Assembly: GCF_003934285.1 (NCBI RefSeq)
Contig: NZ_RQWJ01000003.1
Location: 248,001 to 312,000 of the forward strand
Reading direction: 5' to 3'
DNA: 64,000 nt
Source: Brevundimonas fluminis
GTDB lineage: Bacteria > Pseudomonadota > Alphaproteobacteria > Caulobacterales > Caulobacteraceae
Shown here in pieces: positions 36,815-48,535 of the stretch. Numbering within the stretch: the first letter of the stretch is position 1; every line of letters starts with the position of its first letter. Made by a program: the position numbers and the translations under genes. The notes under the pieces were generated by a model that searched no databases, had not been told where the DNA came from, and saw nothing but the letters and a program-made list of their open reading frames with translations.

Positions 36815-37519
36815 TCAGCCGATGCCGTAGTGCCGGGCCAGCGCCTGGAGGCCCGCTCTCAGCTGGTCGCGGGCGGCGCGGCGGCGCAGACCCAGCTGGT
36901 CTTCGGCGGCCTGCAGGGCCGATCCGCGCACGCAGACGGCTTCCAGAACGGGACGCAGGCGCGGCCCGGCGGCGCGCAGCGCCGCCTCGACCCGCTCGCC
37001 CGCCCTGTGCGCCCGGTCGTCCGGCTCGAACCGCGTCGAGGTGCCGGAGCGGGAGATCGGCAGGGCGTCCCAACGCAGGGTCAGCGAGGGTCCGCGCAGG
37101 GCGTCCTCCGCGTCCCGGGTCAGCCGCTCGCCCGCGGCCCGCTCCGCCGGGGTCAGCCACGGCCGACCATGGGCGTCGCGTCGTGCAGCGAGCCACTGCA
37201 GCGCCGTCGGCGTCAGGTTGGCGCGGCGGCGGGTCGGAACGCCGTCGGTCTCCATCACCACGCGCTCCCCCTCGTCCGTCCCGGGGCGTGCGGCCCGGTC
37301 CGGCTCCCCGGTCCCGACCTCTCGGGCCAGCCATCCGCCGCCCCGCCGGGCCCGCAGGCCGGGATCGCGCGCGAGGTCAAGAAAGGCGGCCTCGTCCAGC
37401 GTCAGGATCACCCGGGCACGCCGGTCGGGCCCCGTGCGCAGGACGTAGCCGGCGGGCGTCTGTTCCAGCCAGCCCCGGGATCGGGTCATCAGCGCCCGGG
37501 CTCTCGCCGCGCCCTTCAC
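36815..37519 (-). CDS. DUF6456 family protein
   Basis: A 234-residue basic protein. The C-terminal third (VEAALRAAGPRLRPVLEAVC, VRGSALQAAEDQLGLRRRAA) looks like a sigma-factor-like or HTH helical region and matches the DUF6456 type. The N-terminal part includes RSRGWLEQTPAGYVL. The GTG start at 37517-37519 overlaps the stop of the upstream HTH gene (GTGA). The pair is divergent from ctrA. A DNA-binding role is plausible from the helical C-terminus and context but is not shown. Confidence 0.75.
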   Translation of the reverse strand: MKGAARARALMTRSRGWLEQTPAGYVLRTGPDRRARVILTLDEAAFLDLARDPGLRARRGGGWLAREVGTGEPDRAARPGTDEGERVVMETDGVPTRRRANLTPTALQWLAARRDAHGRPWLTPAERAAGERLTRDAEDALRGPSLTLRWDALPISRSGTSTRFEPDDRAHRAGERVEAALRAAGPRLRPVLEAVCVRGSALQAAEDQLGLRRRAARDQLRAGLQALARHYGIG

Positions 37520-37869
37520 GCCACCTCCAGCGCCGGGCCGTCGAAGACGGCGCGCATCAGGGCCTCGATCCGGTCGAGGGTGTGATCGAACGCGCCGGCT
37601 TCACGGGATTGCTCGGCCCATCTGCAGGCCGTCGCCGCGGTGCTGCGCGTCACGCCGAATGCGTGGCTCACGCGGTCCAGGGTCCATCCGTGCACCACGT
37701 GCGTCAGATACAGCGCCAGCCACCGCGCTCGGCAGGCGGTCTGGCCGCGCCCCCCTTGGGCCACCGCCTCGGGAGCGAGATCCGTCAGCGCGGCCGCCAT
37801 GTGCAGCGCCAGCGCCGCCCGCGCCCGGTCGGCGCCGGTGATGGGCACGCGATAGACGTCCTTGCTCAT
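37516..37869 (-). CDS. DnaA domain IV-like helix-turn-helix protein
   Basis: A 117-residue protein with a helix-turn-helix in RARWLALYLTHVVHGWTLDR, then VSHAFGVTRSTAATACRWAE. This resembles the DNA-binding domain IV of DnaA (the pattern RxxAMYL...G..HSTVxxAxxxIE) without the AAA+ part. The ATG at 37867-37869 begins SKDVYRVPITGADRARAAL. It is divergent from ctrA across 266 bp and coupled to the DUF6456 gene downstream. It could be a local regulator. No target is known. Confidence 0.75.
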   Translation of the reverse strand: MSKDVYRVPITGADRARAALALHMAAALTDLAPEAVAQGGRGQTACRARWLALYLTHVVHGWTLDRVSHAFGVTRSTAATACRWAEQSREAGAFDHTLDRIEALMRAVFDGPALEVA

Positions 37870-37984
37870 CCTCACTTTCTCCACTCTCCCGCGGCGCGTC
37901 TGATGGCGTCCGAAGAATGGGAAAATAGTCCTAAGATGCGCCGGAATCGGTCGCAGCCGCCAAAGCGCACGGCGCTTGACGCAG

Positions 37985-38067
37985 GACTCTCGACGGCGAT
38001 TCGCAAATCAGCCTACGATTCGCCCCGAAGGCGGCGTTAAGGGTTCTTAAGCTTTTGCGCGGTTAAC
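37985..38067 (+). promoter_or_regulatory. ctrA control region: GANTC and TTAA motifs
   Basis: Three CcrM methylation sites (GANTC) lie within 37 bp: GACTC 37985-37989, GATTC 37998-38002 and GATTC 38017-38021. Three TTAA motifs follow at 38037-38040, 38047-38050 (six bases apart, not the ideal seven) and 38063-38067 (TTAAC). In Caulobacter, ctrA P1 is controlled by a GANTC site, and CtrA binds TTAA-N7-TTAA at its own promoters. The ctrA start is 69 bp further on. Confidence 0.6.
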
Positions 38068-38135
38068 GTCCGAACAAGGTTACCCGGCGCTCGGGTGCAC
38101 GAGATTACGGCCAAGCTTTGCCTGGAGGGGCATGA

Positions 38136-38837
38136 ATGCGCGTCCTGCTTATCGAAGACGATCACGCGACCGCGCAGAGCATCGAGCTGATGCTGAAGTC
38201 GGAAGGCTTCAACGTCTACACGACCGACCTCGGCGAGGAAGGCATCGATCTGGGCAAGATCTATGACTACGACCTGATCCTGCTGGATCTGAACCTGCCC
38301 GACATGAACGGCATCGAGGTGCTGCGTCAGCTGCGCGTCGGCAAGGTCAACACGCCGGTGATGATCCTGTCGGGCTCGACCGAGATCGAGACCAAGGTGA
38401 AGACCTTCGGCGGCGGCGCCGACGACTATCTGACCAAGCCTTTCCACAAGGACGAGCTGATCGCCCGCACCCATGCGGTGGTCCGTCGCTCCAAGGGCCA
38501 CGCCCAAGCCATCATCACCACCGGGGAGATCGCGGTGAACCTGGACGCCAAGACGGTCGAGGTGAACGGCCACCGCGTCCACCTGACCGGCAAGGAGTAC
38601 CAGATGCTGGAGCTCCTCTCCCTGCGGAAGGGCACGACCCTGACGAAGGAGATGTTCCTGAACCACCTGTACGGCGGCATGGACGAGCCCGAGCTGAAGA
38701 TCATCGACGTCTTCATCTGCAAGCTGCGCAAGAAGCTGGCGACGGCCGCGGGCGGCAAGCACTACATCGAGACCGTCTGGGGCCGCGGCTACGTCCTGCG
38801 CGACCCGGCCGAAGGCTCCGTCAGCGCCGCGGCCTGA
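38136..38837 (+). CDS. ctrA: Cell-cycle master response regulator CtrA
   Basis: A 233-residue OmpR-family response regulator, essentially certain to be CtrA. It silences replication initiation and drives flagellar, pilus and division genes in Caulobacter. The receiver has [20 protein letters not shown], the phospho-Asp 51 in [12 protein letters not shown] and Lys in [11 protein letters not shown]. The winged-helix output domain has [40 protein letters not shown] and VWGRGYVLR. The very C-terminal Ala-Ala (VSAAA) fits the hydrophobic degradation signal of CtrA. GGAGGGG precedes the ATG. Its partners CckA and ChpT are also in this window. Confidence 0.98.
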   Translation: MRVLLIEDDHATAQSIELMLKSEGFNVYTTDLGEEGIDLGKIYDYDLILLDLNLPDMNGIEVLRQLRVGKVNTPVMILSGSTEIETKVKTFGGGADDYLTKPFHKDELIARTHAVVRRSKGHAQAIITTGEIAVNLDAKTVEVNGHRVHLTGKEYQMLELLSLRKGTTLTKEMFLNHLYGGMDEPELKIIDVFICKLRKKLATAAGGKHYIETVWGRGYVLRDPAEGSVSAAA

Positions 38838-38864
38838 TCCCCTTCAGCCACGCCTGACCCTAAG

Positions 38865-38892
38865 ACGCCCGCCGGGAAGCCGGCGGGCGTTT
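38865..38892 (+). terminator. Intrinsic terminator of ctrA
   Basis: ACGCCCGCCGG (38865-38875) and CCGGCGGGCGT (38880-38890) form a perfect 11-bp stem with the tetraloop GAAG and a short T run. It begins 28 bp after the ctrA stop. Confidence 0.8.
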
Positions 38893-39020
38893 CCGCGTTC
38901 AGGGGCCGACCGTCCGCGCCGGCCCGCTCGCGCGCCTCACATTGCCCCGCGAGGTTCCGTTTGCGCCCGACGCGCCGTAAGGGTTTGTGCCCCCGGTTCA
39001 CTGTCGGCTATCAAGCGGAC

Positions 39021-39034
39021 TGTAACCGCTTACA
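39021..39034. promoter_or_regulatory. LacI-type operator upstream of the GH3 gene
   Basis: TGTAACCGCTTACA is palindromic except at one pair (TGTAAnCGnTTACA), the pattern recognised by LacI/GalR-family sugar regulators. It ends 16 bp before the GH3 start codon, over the probable promoter or leader. No LacI-family gene is in the window, so the regulator must be encoded elsewhere. Confidence 0.55.
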
Positions 39035-39050
39035 CGAGATTCCTCCCTCC

Positions 39051-41306
39051 ATGCCCAACGCCGCGCCGATCCGCTCCGAAGCGCCGCAGGCCCGATCGGC
39101 TCCGGACCTGCCCCGGGGCGCGCAGGCGGGGACGCCCGAAGGGATCGAGGCCCTGATCGCGGCGATGACGCTGGAGGAGAAGGCCGGGCAGCTGACCATC
39201 ATGCCCGCGGCGCTGGCCCCCTCTCTGGCCAACGCCGCCAATCCGGAAGCGATCTCCGGCACGCCCTCCCAGCAGGAGCAGGCGGTCCGCGAGGGCCGGC
39301 TGGGAGGCGTGTTCAACGGGGACTCGGCCGACTGGCACAGGCGCATGCAGCACGTGGCCGTGCACGAGAGCCGGCTGGGCATCCCGCTGCTGTTCGCCGC
39401 CGACGTCATCCACGGCTTCCGCACCATCTTCCCCGTGCCCCTGGCCGAGGCGGCCGCCTTCGATCCGGAGCTTGCCCGCCGCACCGCCCGCGCGGCGGCC
39501 GAGGAGGCGACGGCCGTCGGTCTGGCCTGGAACTTCGCCCCCATGGTCGACGTGTCCCGCGACGCACGCTGGGGCCGGGGCGTCGAGGGCGCAGGCGAGG
39601 ACGTTCTGCTGGGATCCCTGCTGGCCGCGGCCCGCGTCGAGGGATTCCAGGGGGCGCGGCTGGACGACGCCGACGCCATGCTGGCCACGCCCAAGCATCT
39701 GGCCGCCTACGGCGCCGCCGCCGGCGGCCTGGACTATGCGGGCGCCGACGTGTCGGAGCGCACGCTGCGCGAGGTCTATTTTCCGCCCTTCCAGTCGGCG
39801 TTCGGCGCCGGGGCCCTGTCCACCATGGCGGCCTTCAATGACGTCGCCGGCGTGCCATGCCACGCCAACTCGTGGCTGATGAAGGACGTGCTGCGCGGCG
39901 AGTGGGATTTCGAAGGCTTCGTGGTGTCCGACTACACGGGCGATTTCGAACTGATCGCCCACGGCCTGGCCGAGGACGAGCGCGACGCGGCGCGTCTGGC
40001 CTTCGCCGGCGGCGTGGACATGAGCATGTCCAGCGCGCTGTACGCCCGCTTCCTGCCGGACCTCGTCCGCGCGGGGGAGGTGGACGAGGCGGAGGTGGAC
40101 GCCTCCGTCCGACGGGTTCTGAAATTGAAGGCGGCGCTGGGTCTCTTCGAAGACCCGTTCAACCGCCTCGCCCCGGCCCGCACCGAGAAGGGGCACGCGC
40201 CGACGCACCGGGAACTGGCCCGCGAGGCGGCGCGGAAGTCGCTGGTCCTGCTGAAGAACGAGGGCGGCCTGCTGCCGCTGGCGCGCTCGGCGAAGATCGC
40301 CCTGATCGGCCCGTTCGCCGCCGGTCACGATCACCTGAACGGACCGTGGGTTCTTTTCGGCGATCCGCGACAGGCCACCTCCGTCGAGGACGGCCTGCGC
40401 GCCGCCATGGCCGACCCGCAGGCGCTGACCGTGGCCGCGGGATGCGCGGCCGAGGCGGAGATCGCGGGCGGGATCGACGAAGCCGTCTCCGCCGCCCGCG
40501 CCGCCGACGTCGTCGTGCTGGTCGTCGGCGAGGGCGAGCGCATGTCGGGCGAGGCGCAGTCGCGTCTCGACATCGGCCTGCCCGAGCCTCAGCGCGCGCT
40601 GGTCGAGGCGGTTCGCGCGGTCGGCAAGCCGACCGTGTTGATCCTCAAGTGCGGGCGCGCCATGACCCTGGATCCCGCCTCCGAGGCGTCGAAGGCGCTG
40701 CTGGTCGCCTGGTTCCTCGGCGTCGAGACGGGCGGGGCGCTGGCCGACGTCCTGTTCGGCGACCACGCTCCGTCGGGCCGACTGCCGGTCAGCTTCCCGC
40801 GCCACGTGGCCCAGTCGCCCTTCCACTACGACCGCAAGATCACCGGGCGTCCGCCGCTGAGCCTCCAGCACGGCGAGGAGTTCAAGGCGCGCTATCGGGA
40901 AAGCCTGAACCTGTCCGCCTGGCCGTTCGGTCACGGCCTGACGTATGGCGACGTGGCCTATGCCGATCTCGATGCGGGCGCGGGCCGGATGGCGTGGGAC
41001 GGCTCGCTGGAAGTCGCCGCGACCATCACGAACCGCGGCGCCCGCGAGGCCGAGGAACTGGTCCAGCTCTACATCCACGACCGCGCCGCCTCGGTGACCC
41101 GTCCGATCCGTCAACTGAAGGGCTTCAAGCGGGTGACCCTGGCTCCCGGCGCGTCCGAACGCGTGGCCTTCACGCTGACGCGCGCGGACCTGACCTTCGT
41201 CGGGCCCGATCTGACCTGGATCGCCGAGCCCGGCCGCTTCACGGTATGGATCGCGCCCTCTGCGGAGACCGGCGTCGAGGGCGAGTTCGAGCTTCTGAAG
41301 CCCTAA
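39051..41306 (+). CDS. Glycoside hydrolase family 3 beta-glucosidase/beta-xylosidase
   Basis: A 751-residue GH3 enzyme with the BglX layout. It has a TIM-barrel domain (IPLLFAADVIHGFRTIFPVP, then GRGVEGAGEDVLLGSLLAAA), the nucleophile Asp 294 in FEGFVVSDYTGDFE, a second alpha/beta domain (KSLVLLKNEGGLLPL; VVLVVGEGERMSGEAQSRLD), and a C-terminal Fn3-like domain (TITNRGAREAEELVQLYIHD; KGFKRVTLAPG). It releases terminal beta-linked glucose or xylose from oligosaccharides. No signal peptide is apparent, unusual for BglX, so it may act in the cytoplasm. A LacI-type operator is upstream. It converges on a GH10 xylanase gene (4-bp overlap), suggesting xylo-oligosaccharide use. Confidence 0.93.
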   Translation: MPNAAPIRSEAPQARSAPDLPRGAQAGTPEGIEALIAAMTLEEKAGQLTIMPAALAPSLANAANPEAISGTPSQQEQAVREGRLGGVFNGDSADWHRRMQHVAVHESRLGIPLLFAADVIHGFRTIFPVPLAEAAAFDPELARRTARAAAEEATAVGLAWNFAPMVDVSRDARWGRGVEGAGEDVLLGSLLAAARVEGFQGARLDDADAMLATPKHLAAYGAAAGGLDYAGADVSERTLREVYFPPFQSAFGAGALSTMAAFNDVAGVPCHANSWLMKDVLRGEWDFEGFVVSDYTGDFELIAHGLAEDERDAARLAFAGGVDMSMSSALYARFLPDLVRAGEVDEAEVDASVRRVLKLKAALGLFEDPFNRLAPARTEKGHAPTHRELAREAARKSLVLLKNEGGLLPLARSAKIALIGPFAAGHDHLNGPWVLFGDPRQATSVEDGLRAAMADPQALTVAAGCAAEAEIAGGIDEAVSAARAADVVVLVVGEGERMSGEAQSRLDIGLPEPQRALVEAVRAVGKPTVLILKCGRAMTLDPASEASKALLVAWFLGVETGGALADVLFGDHAPSGRLPVSFPRHVAQSPFHYDRKITGRPPLSLQHGEEFKARYRESLNLSAWPFGHGLTYGDVAYADLDAGAGRMAWDGSLEVAATITNRGAREAEELVQLYIHDRAASVTRPIRQLKGFKRVTLAPGASERVAFTLTRADLTFVGPDLTWIAEPGRFTVWIAPSAETGVEGEFELLKP

Positions 41307-42346
41307 TCCAACGCGGCGACGACCGCGCCGTGCATCGGCGTGGGCGCACCGGACGCGTCGAACAGAAGCGGCTGATCGCCCGATCCCGCCCTGGCGTCGC
41401 GGTTCAGCCAGCTGTCCGAATTCCTTGCGCCCCAGACGGTGAAGGCGAAGCGCTGATCGTCCGGCAAGGCCATGAAGCTCTCGGTCAGTTCCGTCACGCG
41501 CGCAGCCTGCTGCGCCCGCTTCTGGCCGTCGGGTCGGAGATCGACGCGACGGTCGGACTTCAGCGACGCGTCCAGTTCCGAGACGTGGATCTTGAGGCCG
41601 AACTGCGCGGCCTCGCGGAAGAAGCCGGCGATCTGGCCCTCGGCGATCTCGACGTCCAGGTGGCTCTGCGTCCCGATGCCGTGGATCGGCGTGCCCGCCT
41701 TCATCAGGGTCTCGACCAGCCGCAGGAAGGCGGCGCCCTTCCGCGGCAGGTTCTCCAGATTGTAGTCGTTGAGGAACAGCACCGCGTCCGGATCGGCCTC
41801 GTGAGCCACGTCGAAGGCGCGGCGGATGTGGTCGATCTCGCCGAGGGACTGCGACCAGTGGTGAGTGCGCAGGCCGTCTCCGTCCTCGGCGACCGGCTCG
41901 TTGACCACGTCCCAGCTGACGGCGCGGCCGCGATAGCGGGCGGTCACCTCGCGGACGTAGCGGTCGTAGTCCCGGGCGAAGGTCGACTTGTCGAGCCCGG
42001 CGAAGGGCTCGGCGCCTTGCGAATACCAGACGAGGGCGTGGCCATGCAGGCGCATGCCGTTCCGCCCGGCGAAGTCGGCGCAGGCGTCGGCGCGGGAGAA
42101 GTCCAGCGACCGGTCGGGCCGCAGGATCGCCTCCATCTTCATCTCCCACTCGGGCGTGAACTGATCGAATTCGCGCGCGACCAGCTCGCGCCAGCCGGCG
42201 TCGCCGAACTGGCCGCTCATGCCGCACACGCCGACGGGGCAGGGCAGCAGGTCCTTCAGCGGACGCGTCGCCGCGGGTGCCGACGGCGCGCCGGCGCAGG
42301 CGGCGAGGGCGAAGGAACCGGAAAGGACCGAGCGGCGCGTCGGCAT
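41303..42346 (-). CDS. Glycoside hydrolase family 10 endo-1,4-beta-xylanase
   Basis: A 347-residue GH10 enzyme that cuts internal beta-1,4 bonds of xylan. The N-terminus (MPTRRSVLSGSFALAAC) combines a twin-arginine pair and a lipobox, so it is probably an exported lipoprotein. Catalytic motifs are the acid/base Glu 150 in SWDVVNEPV and the nucleophile Glu 257 in KIHVSELDAS, with GMRLHGHALVWYSQ and FTVWGARNSDSWL as further GH10 blocks. The start is the ATG at 42344-42346. It is on the opposite strand to the GH3 gene with overlapping ends. Upstream on its own strand are fliJ and fliI, unrelated in function. Confidence 0.94.
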   Translation of the reverse strand: MPTRRSVLSGSFALAACAGAPSAPAATRPLKDLLPCPVGVCGMSGQFGDAGWRELVAREFDQFTPEWEMKMEAILRPDRSLDFSRADACADFAGRNGMRLHGHALVWYSQGAEPFAGLDKSTFARDYDRYVREVTARYRGRAVSWDVVNEPVAEDGDGLRTHHWSQSLGEIDHIRRAFDVAHEADPDAVLFLNDYNLENLPRKGAAFLRLVETLMKAGTPIHGIGTQSHLDVEIAEGQIAGFFREAAQFGLKIHVSELDASLKSDRRVDLRPDGQKRAQQAARVTELTESFMALPDDQRFAFTVWGARNSDSWLNRDARAGSGDQPLLFDASGAPTPMHGAVVAALD

Positions 42347-42351
42347 GGGCC

Positions 42352-42762
42352 TCAGCCCGCGCGGCGCCTCAGGCCCAGCTCGTCGAACCGCGCCGTTTCC
42401 TTGCGCGCGGCGGCGACGAGGGCGTTCAGACGGGTGGTCTCGGCCACGTGTTCGAACTTCTTCAGCTCCTCGAAGGCCCCGGTCAGGGCGTCGCGGGCGC
42501 CTGCCTCCTCGGCGCCGATCTGGAGGACGTCGGCCTCGGCGGCGCCGCGACGGGCCTTCCACCCGGTGACGTAGGCGTCCAGCAGCATGCGGGCCTCGGC
42601 GTCGGAGCGGGCGCGCTCGCGCTCCACCTCGACCTCGGCGTCCAGCACGGCGATGCGCATCTCGGCCGAGGCGCGGCGCGCGGTGATCTCGGCCAGACGC
42701 TTCTGCAGCGTCTCGACCTCATAGTTGGAAATGCGGATCAGCGACTGCGCCCAGGCCGTCAT
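42352..42762 (-). CDS. fliJ: Flagellar FliJ-like protein
   Basis: A 136-residue, almost wholly alpha-helical, charged protein (LIRISNYEVETLQKRLAEIT; AGARDALTGAFEELKKFEHV) as expected for FliJ, the coiled-coil stalk that links the FliI ATPase ring to the export gate. Sequence similarity within FliJ is always low. The assignment rests on helical composition, length and the position 4 bp after fliI. The start is the ATG at 42760-42762. Confidence 0.78.
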   Translation of the reverse strand: MTAWAQSLIRISNYEVETLQKRLAEITARRASAEMRIAVLDAEVEVERERARSDAEARMLLDAYVTGWKARRGAAEADVLQIGAEEAGARDALTGAFEELKKFEHVAETTRLNALVAAARKETARFDELGLRRRAG

Positions 42763-42766
42763 GTCG

Positions 42767-44113
42767 TCACTCCCTCACCATGCCCTGATTCAATATGGCC
42801 TCCAGCCGGGTAAAGGATTCGGTAAGAGGCGTGGCCTCTTCCGGTCTTTGGCTGAGGAAGGCCTCCAGCGCCGGGTTCAGGGCGATGGCGCGGTCGACGA
42901 TGGGATCCGCCCCGCTGCGATAGGCGCCTATGCGGATCAGCTCCTCCATGTTCGAGTAGGCGCTGAGGCACTGCCGCGCGCGCTTGTTCAGCTCGCGCTC
43001 CGGCTCGGTCTGGTTGCCCGGCATGGTTCGGCTGATCGACTTCAGCACGTCGATGGCGGGGAAACGCCCGCGCTCGGCGATCTTGCGGTCCATGACGATG
43101 TGGCCGTCCAGGATCCCTCGCACCGCGTCGGCGATCGGCTCGTCGTGGTCGCCGCCGTCGACCAGGACGGTGAACAGGGCGGTGATCGGCGCCGCCGTGG
43201 TGCCGTCGGGCCGTCGCGGGCCCGGACCGGCCCGCTCCAGCAGCTTGGGCAGTTCGGTGAAGACGGTGGGGGTATAGCCCTTGGTCGTCGGCGGTTCGCC
43301 CGCCGCCAGACCGATCTCGCGCTGCGCCATGGCGAAGCGGGTGACCGAGTCCATCAGGCACAGGACCTCGAGATCCTGATCGCGGAAGTATTCCGCCAGA
43401 GCCAGGGTCATGTAGGCCGACTGGCGCCGTTTCAGCGCCGGCTCGTCGGAGGTGGCCACCACCACCACAGCGCGGCGCAGGCCCTCCTCGCCCAGCGTCT
43501 CTTCCACGAACTCGCGCACCTCGCGGCCACGTTCGCCGATCAGGCCGACGACCACGACGTCGCAGCTGGCTTCCTTGGCCAACATGGACAGCAGCACCGA
43601 CTTGCCCACGCCGGAGCCGGCGAAGATGCCCAGCCGCTGGCCCCGGCAGGTGGTGGTGAAGACGTCCATGGCCCGCACGCCGAGATCCAGCCGTTCGCCC
43701 ACGCGACCGCGCGAGTGGGCCGGCGGCGGCGAGGCGCGCAGGGGATAGGCGGCGGGGCCGAGGGGCAGGGGGCCCTTGCCGTCGATGGGCTGTCCGAAGG
43801 CGTCGACGATGCGGCCCAGCCAGCCTGTTGTGGGGCGAACGGCGGCGGCGGCGTCGACGATGCGGATGTCGGCCCCCGGGGCCACGCCCTCCACCGGGCC
43901 GAAGGGCATCAGCAGGGCCTTTGCGTCGCGGAAACCGACGACCTCGGCCGGCAGGGGATCCAGCCCGCGGCCTCGACCGATCTCGGCCCGGGCTCCGACG
44001 GCCAGACGCGACAGGCCGCCCCGGCTCTCGATCAGAAGGCCCGACACGCCCGCGACCTTGCCGGTCACGACCAGCGGATCGACGGCTTCGACGGCGGCGA
44101 TCAAGTTGCGCAA
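42767..44113 (-). CDS. fliI: Flagellum-specific ATPase FliI
   Basis: A 448-residue FliI, the ATPase of the flagellar type III export apparatus and relative of F1-ATPase beta. The Walker A is [20 protein letters not shown]. Walker B and neighbouring blocks are [20 protein letters not shown], then [17 protein letters not shown]. The N-terminus [20 protein letters not shown] fits Caulobacter FliI. The start is a TTG at 44111-44113, with GGGG upstream, since no ATG or GTG is available. A CtrA-type box lies 42 bp upstream. The gene is followed by fliJ. Confidence 0.95.
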   Translation of the reverse strand: MRNLIAAVEAVDPLVVTGKVAGVSGLLIESRGGLSRLAVGARAEIGRGRGLDPLPAEVVGFRDAKALLMPFGPVEGVAPGADIRIVDAAAAVRPTTGWLGRIVDAFGQPIDGKGPLPLGPAAYPLRASPPPAHSRGRVGERLDLGVRAMDVFTTTCRGQRLGIFAGSGVGKSVLLSMLAKEASCDVVVVGLIGERGREVREFVEETLGEEGLRRAVVVVATSDEPALKRRQSAYMTLALAEYFRDQDLEVLCLMDSVTRFAMAQREIGLAAGEPPTTKGYTPTVFTELPKLLERAGPGPRRPDGTTAAPITALFTVLVDGGDHDEPIADAVRGILDGHIVMDRKIAERGRFPAIDVLKSISRTMPGNQTEPERELNKRARQCLSAYSNMEELIRIGAYRSGADPIVDRAIALNPALEAFLSQRPEEATPLTESFTRLEAILNQGMVRE

Positions 44114-44154
44114 GAGGAACCCCGGAACCAGGTTTCAGGGATGCGGGATCGTGG

Positions 44155-44169
44155 TTAACCGGAAATGAA
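44155..44169 (-). promoter_or_regulatory. Candidate CtrA-binding box for fliIJ
   Basis: TTAA-N7-TGAA on the + strand, which reads TTCA-N7-TTAA toward fliI, one base from the CtrA consensus. It is 42 bp before the fliI start, as expected for a promoter element. Binding is inferred from the consensus and from CtrA control of flagellar genes in Caulobacter. Confidence 0.45.
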
Positions 44170-44234
44170 GATCGGCCGCCCTTCGTGAGAGCGCGTCTCC
44201 ATCGACCGCATGGTGGTGCGCGCCGGGCCCGGTG

Positions 44235-47279
<3,045 letters not shown>

Positions 47280-47492
47280 CTCCCCGCTTGAAGGCAGGAA
47301 GTCGGCGGCTCCGTCCGCGATGTCCCCTTCCCCCTTCAGCGTTCCTCTCCCCCCAGGCGTGTGAAGCGCGTCACGAACCAACGCCGCCGTGTTGCCAAGG
47401 TTCAGCGGGTGGACCGTGTAAAATCGCCTTGGTGCGCTTGCGATCGGCCGGCAAGCCCTATCTTTGGTCGACACGCAGATCGGAGACTTTCC

Positions 47493-48470
47493 ATGACCGG
47501 CGCCTATGACGCTTCCCGCCACACGAAGTCCGGCCGGGGCAAGGTCTACGCCTCCATCGTCGACACCATCGGCGACACCCCGCTGGTCGAACTGCCGCGC
47601 CTGTCGGCCGAGCTGAGGCCGAAGGGCCGCGTGCTGGCGAAGCTGGAGTTCTTCAACCCGATCGCGTCGGTCAAGGACCGCATCGGCGTGGCCATGATCG
47701 AGGCGCTGGAGGCGGTCGGGAAGATCGGTCCCGGCAGCGTGCTGATCGAGCCGACCAGCGGCAACACCGGCATCGCCCTGGCCTTCGTGGCGGCGGCCAA
47801 GGGCTACAAGCTGATCCTGGTCATGCCCGAGAGCATGTCGATGGAGCGGCGCAAGATGCTGGCCCTGCTGGGCGCGGAACTGGTCCTGACCCCGGCCGAA
47901 AAGGGCATGAAGGGCGCCATCCAGATGGCCCAGGACCTGCTGGAGGCCACGCCCGGCGCCGTCTCGCCGGCGCAGTTCGACAATCCCGCCAATCCCGAGA
48001 TCCACCGCAAGACCACCGCCGAGGAGATCTGGAACGACACGGCCGGAGAGGTCGACGTGGTCGTCGCCGGGGTGGGCACCGGCGGCACAATCACCGGCGT
48101 CGGCCAAGTGTTGAAGGCGCGCAAGGCCTCGGTCCGCATGATCGCGGTCGAGCCGACCGCGTCCCCCGTGCTGTCGGGCGGCGAGCCGGGGCCGCACAAG
48201 ATCCAGGGCATCGGAGCCGGCTTCATTCCCTCCATCGTCGACCGCTCGGTCATCGACGGCGTCGAGCAGGTCTCCAACGAGGACGCCTTCGCCATGGCCC
48301 GCAAGGTCGCATCGGTGGAGGGCATCCCGGTGGGCATCAGCTCCGGCGCCGCCCTGGTCGCTGCCTTCCGCCAGGCCTCCCTGGACGAAAGCGCCGGCAA
48401 GACGGTGGTCGCCATCATTCCCAGCTTCGCCGAACGCTATCTGTCGACGGCCTTGTTCGAGGGGCTGTGA
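47493..48470 (+). CDS. cysK: Cysteine synthase A
   Basis: A 325-residue O-acetylserine sulfhydrylase, a pyridoxal phosphate enzyme that makes cysteine from O-acetylserine and sulfide. The Schiff-base Lys is residue 61 in FFNPIASVKDRIGVAMIEAL. The substrate loop is EPTSGNTGIALAFVAAAKGY. The phosphate-binding loop is AGVGTGGTITGVG, and GIGAGFIPSIVD is also diagnostic. The ATG at 47493 begins TGAYDASRHTKSGRGKVYAS. It is divergent from the hybrid kinase. A weak hairpin follows the stop. Confidence 0.95.
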   Translation: MTGAYDASRHTKSGRGKVYASIVDTIGDTPLVELPRLSAELRPKGRVLAKLEFFNPIASVKDRIGVAMIEALEAVGKIGPGSVLIEPTSGNTGIALAFVAAAKGYKLILVMPESMSMERRKMLALLGAELVLTPAEKGMKGAIQMAQDLLEATPGAVSPAQFDNPANPEIHRKTTAEEIWNDTAGEVDVVVAGVGTGGTITGVGQVLKARKASVRMIAVEPTASPVLSGGEPGPHKIQGIGAGFIPSIVDRSVIDGVEQVSNEDAFAMARKVASVEGIPVGISSGAALVAAFRQASLDESAGKTVVAIIPSFAERYLSTALFEGL

Positions 48471-48483
48471 CCGGCGAACTTCG

Positions 48484-48499
48484 TCGTTCGGGCGAACGA
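48484..48499 (+). terminator. Possible hairpin after cysK
   Basis: TCGTTC and GAACGA form a six-base stem around GGGC, 13 bp after the cysK stop. There is no T run, so if it ends transcription it would need help. Low confidence. Confidence 0.3.
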
Positions 48500-48535
48500 T
48501 GATATGCTGACGCTTCCGCGGGCAGGGGGCAGGGC

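Noticed and set aside
36808..36820. GGCTGA-G-TCAGCC at the end of sufE as a terminator
   Set aside because: A one-base loop cannot form. The symmetry comes from two convergent TGA stops.
39030..42227. A 1,065-residue minus-strand frame over the GH3 gene
   Set aside because: It is antisense to a complete GH3 enzyme and out of frame with GH10. High GC leaves stops rare in that frame.
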